NCBI GenBank assembly: GCA_947382865.1
Contig: CANDBF010000006.1
Coordinates: forward strand, 1-53,140
DNA length: 53,140 bases
Direction of reading: 5' to 3'
DNA from: an uncultured Clostridia bacterium
GTDB lineage: Bacteria > Bacillota > Clostridia > Christensenellales > CAG-917
How positions within the stretch are numbered: position 1 is the stretch's first letter; the number at the start of each line of letters is the position of its first letter. The notes beneath the pieces were generated by a model. The model saw only the letters and a list, made by a program, of their open reading frames with translations, ran no database searches and had not been told where the DNA came from. This document shows positions 49,693 through 53,140 of this stretch, one piece after another. The position numbers and the translations under genes were made by a program.

Positions 49693-52131
49693 TCAGTCCG
49701 CCTTGTTTATAGGAGCGACCGCGGCTATTTTCGTATTTTTGAACATCTGCTTGCCCTTGGTGGGTCTGCCGTCTATCCTGATATCCTCGGTGTTGATTAT
49801 ATGCGTGGATCCGCCCTCGTTCACGGCAAGCTCGTACGGCATTTTGACTATGCCGATATATTTCACCTTGGATTTATCCAGCTCCACAAGTTTTACGCCC
49901 TTGTTCGCCCTCGACGTCGCGTCTATTATGGCGAGTATTACGCGTTTCAGATATCCGCTGTCGGTGACGACGATGACCTCGCCCTCGTCGTCGCTCTGTC
50001 CGCCGAATACGACGCTGTCTCCGTCGTTGAGCCTTATGCCCTTGACGCCAGCCGAATCTCTCTTCTGCAACGGAATCTCGCTCGTATCGTATCTAAGCAC
50101 AAGTCCGCCCTCGGTGACTTCCATTACGCTCTTATCCTCTTCGACGGTTTCCGCGCTTACCACCTTATCCCCGTCTGAGAGATTAATGGCTTTGAAGTAT
50201 GTCTTATTTGCGGCGGTGAACTCCGACAAATCCACACGCTTGACCATTCCTTTTTCCGTGAATATGAGCAGCTCGCCCGCCGCCACGCTCTCGAAGAACA
50301 ACAGCTTCACGACCTTTTCGTTGGGTTGTGCCTCTTGATGCACGGCAAGCAGCTTGAACGCCTTTTCTCTGAAACGCTTTTCCGGCATTCCCGTAACGTC
50401 CAGTCTGACCGCGTTTCCGATGTCGGTAACCGCCAACAGCGTGCCCTTGTTGTTTACGGACAGATATTGAACGGGGAGCATTTCGTCGCTGAAAGACGAA
50501 AAATCCTTCTGCGCTGTGACAAAGCTCTTTTGAGACATAAAGCGCATAAGTCCGTCCTTGTTGAGCGCGAGTATTCCGTCGCGGTACTGAACCGCGTCCT
50601 CTTCCTGCGGAGCGGAATAATCCTCCTCTATGCTTCCGTCAAGCACAACCGTCATACGCGGAGAGAACTGCTCCTTTTTTATTTGGAGAAGCTCTGACTT
50701 GATTATGGAATGCTGTTTTTCTCTCGAAGCGAGAATGCTTTCGTATTCGGCGATACGCTTTTTAAGTCCCGCGAGCTCCTCTTCGAGCTTGCCGACTTCC
50801 AATCTCGCCAAATTTTTGAGGCGCATATCCAGTATCGCCTGCGCCTGAACGTCGCTCAAATCGAATCTCGCGCGCAGAGTTTCCTTTGCCTTGGGGGTCG
50901 TCTCGGACTCCTTGATTATCTTTATAACCTCGTCTATATTGACTATTGCGACAAGCAGACCTTCGACGATTTCCGCCCTGGCTTTCGCCGCCTTCAAATC
51001 ATAGTTGGTACGCCTTACGACAATCTGCCTCTGATACTCGACGTAGTAATTGAGATAGGCTTTAAGTCCAAGCTGTTCTGGCTTGCCGTTTGCGATTGCC
51101 ACCATATTTATGGAATAGCCTATTTCCAGCCCCGCTTTTTTGTAGAGCAGTTCTAGGATACGCTTTATATCCGCGTCCCTCTTGCATTTTACGACGGCGC
51201 GGTTGCCGTGCTTGTCGCTCTCGTCGACCACGTCCGACACTCCCGCAAGAACGGGATATTTTCCCGACTCTTTCAGCTTTGCAATGCTGGACAGCAGCTC
51301 GGATTTGGATTTCTGATACGGAATTTCCGTGATTACGATATTCTTCTTTCCGTTGTCGTCGCTCTCCAAGTGCAGGCGGGAGCGGATGAGTATCTTTCCC
51401 TTGCCCTCCTCGTATATCTTTTCGAGGCTGTCCACGGGAATTATGAAGCCGCCCGTCGGAAAGTCGGGACCGTGGAATACTTTAAGCAGCTCCTTAGTGC
51501 TGATATACGGATTGTCAATCCTCGCGACCACCGCGTCGATGCACTCGCCCATATTGTGGGTGGGGATATTCGTTGCAAGTCCGACGGCTATGCCGTTCGC
51601 ACCGTTTACGAGCAGATTGGGGAAACGCCCCGGCAAGGTATTGGGCTCTTCAAGACTGTCGTCAAAGTTTGGCGACCACTTGACGGTGTCCTTATCGAGG
51701 TCACGCAAAAGCTCGAGCGCGAGCGCGCTCATTCTCGCCTCGGTATAACGCATAGCCGCCGCCGAATCGCCGTCCACCGAGCCGAAGTTGCCGTGCCCGT
51801 CCACAAGCGGCATACGCATAGCAAACGGCTGCGCCAGTCTCACGAGCGCGCCGTAAACGGAGCTGTCGCCGTGGGGATGGTATTTGCCGAGGCAGTCGCC
51901 TACGATCCTCGCGCACTTCTTGTGCGGCTTGTCGGGGGTGAGCCCCATTTCGTGCATGGAATAAAGCACTCTCCTCTGCACGGGCTTGAGTCCGTCCTCT
52001 ACTCTCGGAATAGCTCTGTCTAAAATGACGTTCTCCGAATACGGAATCATAGAGCTGTGCATAACCTCCTCGAAAACAGAGGTCAGCACGTTTTGATTGT
52101 ATTCGATATCACTTTGTTGTTTTCTTGCCAT
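49693..52131 (-). CDS. parC: DNA topoisomerase IV subunit A-like (ParC)
   Basis: An 812-residue type IIA topoisomerase subunit. The catalytic Tyr129 is in [12 protein letters not shown]; the quinolone region is [18 protein letters not shown], with Ser90 (E. coli Ser80 position) kept but Gly94 where Asp or Glu (E. coli Glu84) is usual. The C-terminal propeller lacks a canonical QRRGG(R/K)G GyrA box, which favours ParC over GyrA. It follows parE by 51 nt. GGTGT precedes ATG. Because some clostridial GyrA also vary, the ParC name is likely but not certain. Confidence 0.88.
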   Translation of the reverse strand: MARKQQSDIEYNQNVLTSVFEEVMHSSMIPYSENVILDRAIPRVEDGLKPVQRRVLYSMHEMGLTPDKPHKKCARIVGDCLGKYHPHGDSSVYGALVRLAQPFAMRMPLVDGHGNFGSVDGDSAAAMRYTEARMSALALELLRDLDKDTVKWSPNFDDSLEEPNTLPGRFPNLLVNGANGIAVGLATNIPTHNMGECIDAVVARIDNPYISTKELLKVFHGPDFPTGGFIIPVDSLEKIYEEGKGKILIRSRLHLESDDNGKKNIVITEIPYQKSKSELLSSIAKLKESGKYPVLAGVSDVVDESDKHGNRAVVKCKRDADIKRILELLYKKAGLEIGYSINMVAIANGKPEQLGLKAYLNYYVEYQRQIVVRRTNYDLKAAKARAEIVEGLLVAIVNIDEVIKIIKESETTPKAKETLRARFDLSDVQAQAILDMRLKNLARLEVGKLEEELAGLKKRIAEYESILASREKQHSIIKSELLQIKKEQFSPRMTVVLDGSIEEDYSAPQEEDAVQYRDGILALNKDGLMRFMSQKSFVTAQKDFSSFSDEMLPVQYLSVNNKGTLLAVTDIGNAVRLDVTGMPEKRFREKAFKLLAVHQEAQPNEKVVKLLFFESVAAGELLIFTEKGMVKRVDLSEFTAANKTYFKAINLSDGDKVVSAETVEEDKSVMEVTEGGLVLRYDTSEIPLQKRDSAGVKGIRLNDGDSVVFGGQSDDEGEVIVVTDSGYLKRVILAIIDATSRANKGVKLVELDKSKVKYIGIVKMPYELAVNEGGSTHIINTEDIRIDGRPTKGKQMFKNTKIAAVAPINKAD

Positions 52132-52182
52132 AAATCACACCTATCGCAATCCGTTTCAGGCTATATCTTCACAAATCAGGTT

Positions 52183-53140
52183 TTACTGCTGATTTTGTAT
52201 TTTGAAATTGTCGGTTTTGTTGAAATCCGCGTACTGGTAAATATATTCCTTGCGCACGTTGCTGTCGTCGCCCATAAGTATGGCGGTGCGCTTCTCCGCC
52301 ATAGCCGCGTCCTCTATCGTAACCCTCGTGAGCGTCCTTTTGGCGGGGTCCATAGTCGTATCCCACAGCTGTTCGGGGTTCATCTCGCCAAGACCCTTGA
52401 AGCGTTGAAGAAGAGTGTTTTTCCCCATCTTTTTCTGTCCCTCGACGAGCGCTTCGTCGTCGTAGCAATACAGGATTTCGTCCTTTTTCTGCAATCTGTA
52501 AAGGGGAGGCATTCCTATATACACGTGACCCTCCAAAATCAACGGGCGCATATAGCGGAAGAAAAACGTCAGCAGCAACGCTCTTATATGCGCGCCGTCC
52601 TGATCCGCGTCGGCGAGTATAATGACCTTGTCGTATTTGAGCGCGCTTATATCGAAAGACGGCGTTATGCCCGTCCCGAGCGCGCTTATGAGAGTGGCAA
52701 GCTCCTCGTTTGCGAGTATCTTTTCCAAAGTGGCCTTTTCCACATTGAGCGGCTTGCCTTTGAGCGGAAGTATAGCTTGAAAAAACCTGTCCCTCGCCTG
52801 CTTCGCGCTGCCGCCTGCCGAGTCGCCCTCGACTATAAACAGCTCGTTCTTGCCGTAGTTTTTGCCCGAACAACTCGCCAGCTTACCTACAAGGTTGAGT
52901 CCGTTTAGTTTGTTCTGCTGTCTGCTCAAATCTTTGGCGCGCTTTGCCGCCTCGCGAGTACGCGCCGCCGACATAGCCTTGGATATTATCTTGTCCGCAG
53001 TGGATTTATATCCCTTTTGCAAAAGCAGCTCCGCGAGCTTATCGCCTACGAGATTTTCAACTTTCTGGCGTACCTCGGTGTTGCCCAGCTTGCTTTTGGT
53101 CTGCCCTTCAAACTGTACGTTCTGCATGCGCACGAGCACA
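52183..53140 (-). CDS. parE: DNA topoisomerase IV subunit B (ParE), 3' part
   Basis: Only the C-terminal 318 or so residues are present; the reading frame runs off the window end, so the ATP-binding GHKL and transducer domains lie outside. The Toprim region is visible: FIVEGDSAGGSAKQARDR, ILPLKGKPLNVEKA and the Mg-binding ILADADQDGAH, then RFKGLGEMNPEQLWDTTMDP. It is 51 nt upstream of parC, so both subunits are co-transcribed. GyrB cannot be formally excluded from this part alone; LNVEKA and ALGTGI would also suit GyrB. Confidence 0.88.
   Translation of the reverse strand, partial: VLVRMQNVQFEGQTKSKLGNTEVRQKVENLVGDKLAELLLQKGYKSTADKIISKAMSAARTREAAKRAKDLSRQQNKLNGLNLVGKLASCSGKNYGKNELFIVEGDSAGGSAKQARDRFFQAILPLKGKPLNVEKATLEKILANEELATLISALGTGITPSFDISALKYDKVIILADADQDGAHIRALLLTFFFRYMRPLILEGHVYIGMPPLYRLQKKDEILYCYDDEALVEGQKKMGKNTLLQRFKGLGEMNPEQLWDTTMDPAKRTLTRVTIEDAAMAEKRTAILMGDDSNVRKEYIYQYADFNKTDNFKIQNQQ

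Noticed and set aside
46336..53140. GyrA/GyrB assignment for the topoisomerase pair
   Set aside because: The A subunit lacks a canonical GyrA box and has the ParC-type [10 protein letters not shown] active site, so topoisomerase IV is preferred, with residual doubt because half of the B subunit is missing.

Overview
This window is almost certainly from an anaerobic, spore-lineage Bacillota (class Clostridia), probably an uncultured gut-type organism assembled from short reads. The evidence is a trimeric NAD-linked [FeFe] hydrogenase operon, the yqfC-yqfD-phoH-pgpH-ybeY-era-yqzL-recO block, the dprA-topA-trmFO-hslVU block, SipW-type signal peptidases, acetyl-type MetA, YwlE/YwlC and strong GGAGG ribosome binding sites. 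Base composition is roughly balanced, with GC-rich third positions in most genes. Bases 1-48 are not genomic: they are an Illumina adapter with an 8-nt index, so the left edge is a contig end that cuts glyA. The right edge cuts parE.

Layout. 49-10910 (all minus): yifB/comM, dprA, topA, trmFO, a repeat-filled gap, hslV, hslU, hisS, an RseC-like membrane protein, trxA and the 5' part of glyA (DNA processing, tRNA modification, proteolysis, redox). 11034-17350 (minus): a four-gene cluster led by a near-consensus promoter, encoding a SipW-like signal peptidase, a membrane-anchored McrB-like AAA ATPase, a nuclease-less DUF2357 (McrC-like) coiled-coil protein and a second SipW-like peptidase. I rate this the best candidate for an undescribed system. 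17481-18556: a small DUF6809-like gene, then about 800 bp of hairpins and a tandem/dispersed repeat. 18557-23545 (minus): hydrogenase operon hydC-HATPase-Fd-hydB-hydA. 23725-24572: nadE.

24687-27900 (plus): gldA-dhaKL, oxidising glycerol to dihydroxyacetone and phosphorylating it, so NADH made here could be re-oxidised by the hydrogenase. 27943-31262 (minus): YjdF-like membrane protein, then metY-metA (O-acetylhomoserine route to homocysteine). 31411-32314: smpB and secG; 32404-32886 (plus): small ferritin-like protein. 32945-42773 (minus): a long, tightly packed operon from yqfC down to sua5 and ywlE, with a 633-residue lipoprotein inside. 42793-44045: a small AT-rich accessory island (SLOG-like protein, XRE regulator, frameshifted XRE remnant). 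44089-53140 (minus): parE, parC, DUF1846, pepF, a lipoprotein and dnaB.

The unusual points are the SipW/McrB-like/DUF2357 cluster; two intergenic loci that share an ordered set of repeat modules abutting stop codons; a palindromic element inside the SipW cluster; a replicative helicase ending in an SSB-like tip; a hydrogenase whose proton-transfer cysteine is serine; and a frameshifted XRE gene next to an inverted repeat that brackets a promoter. No tRNA, rRNA, CRISPR array or insertion-sequence transposase was recognised.
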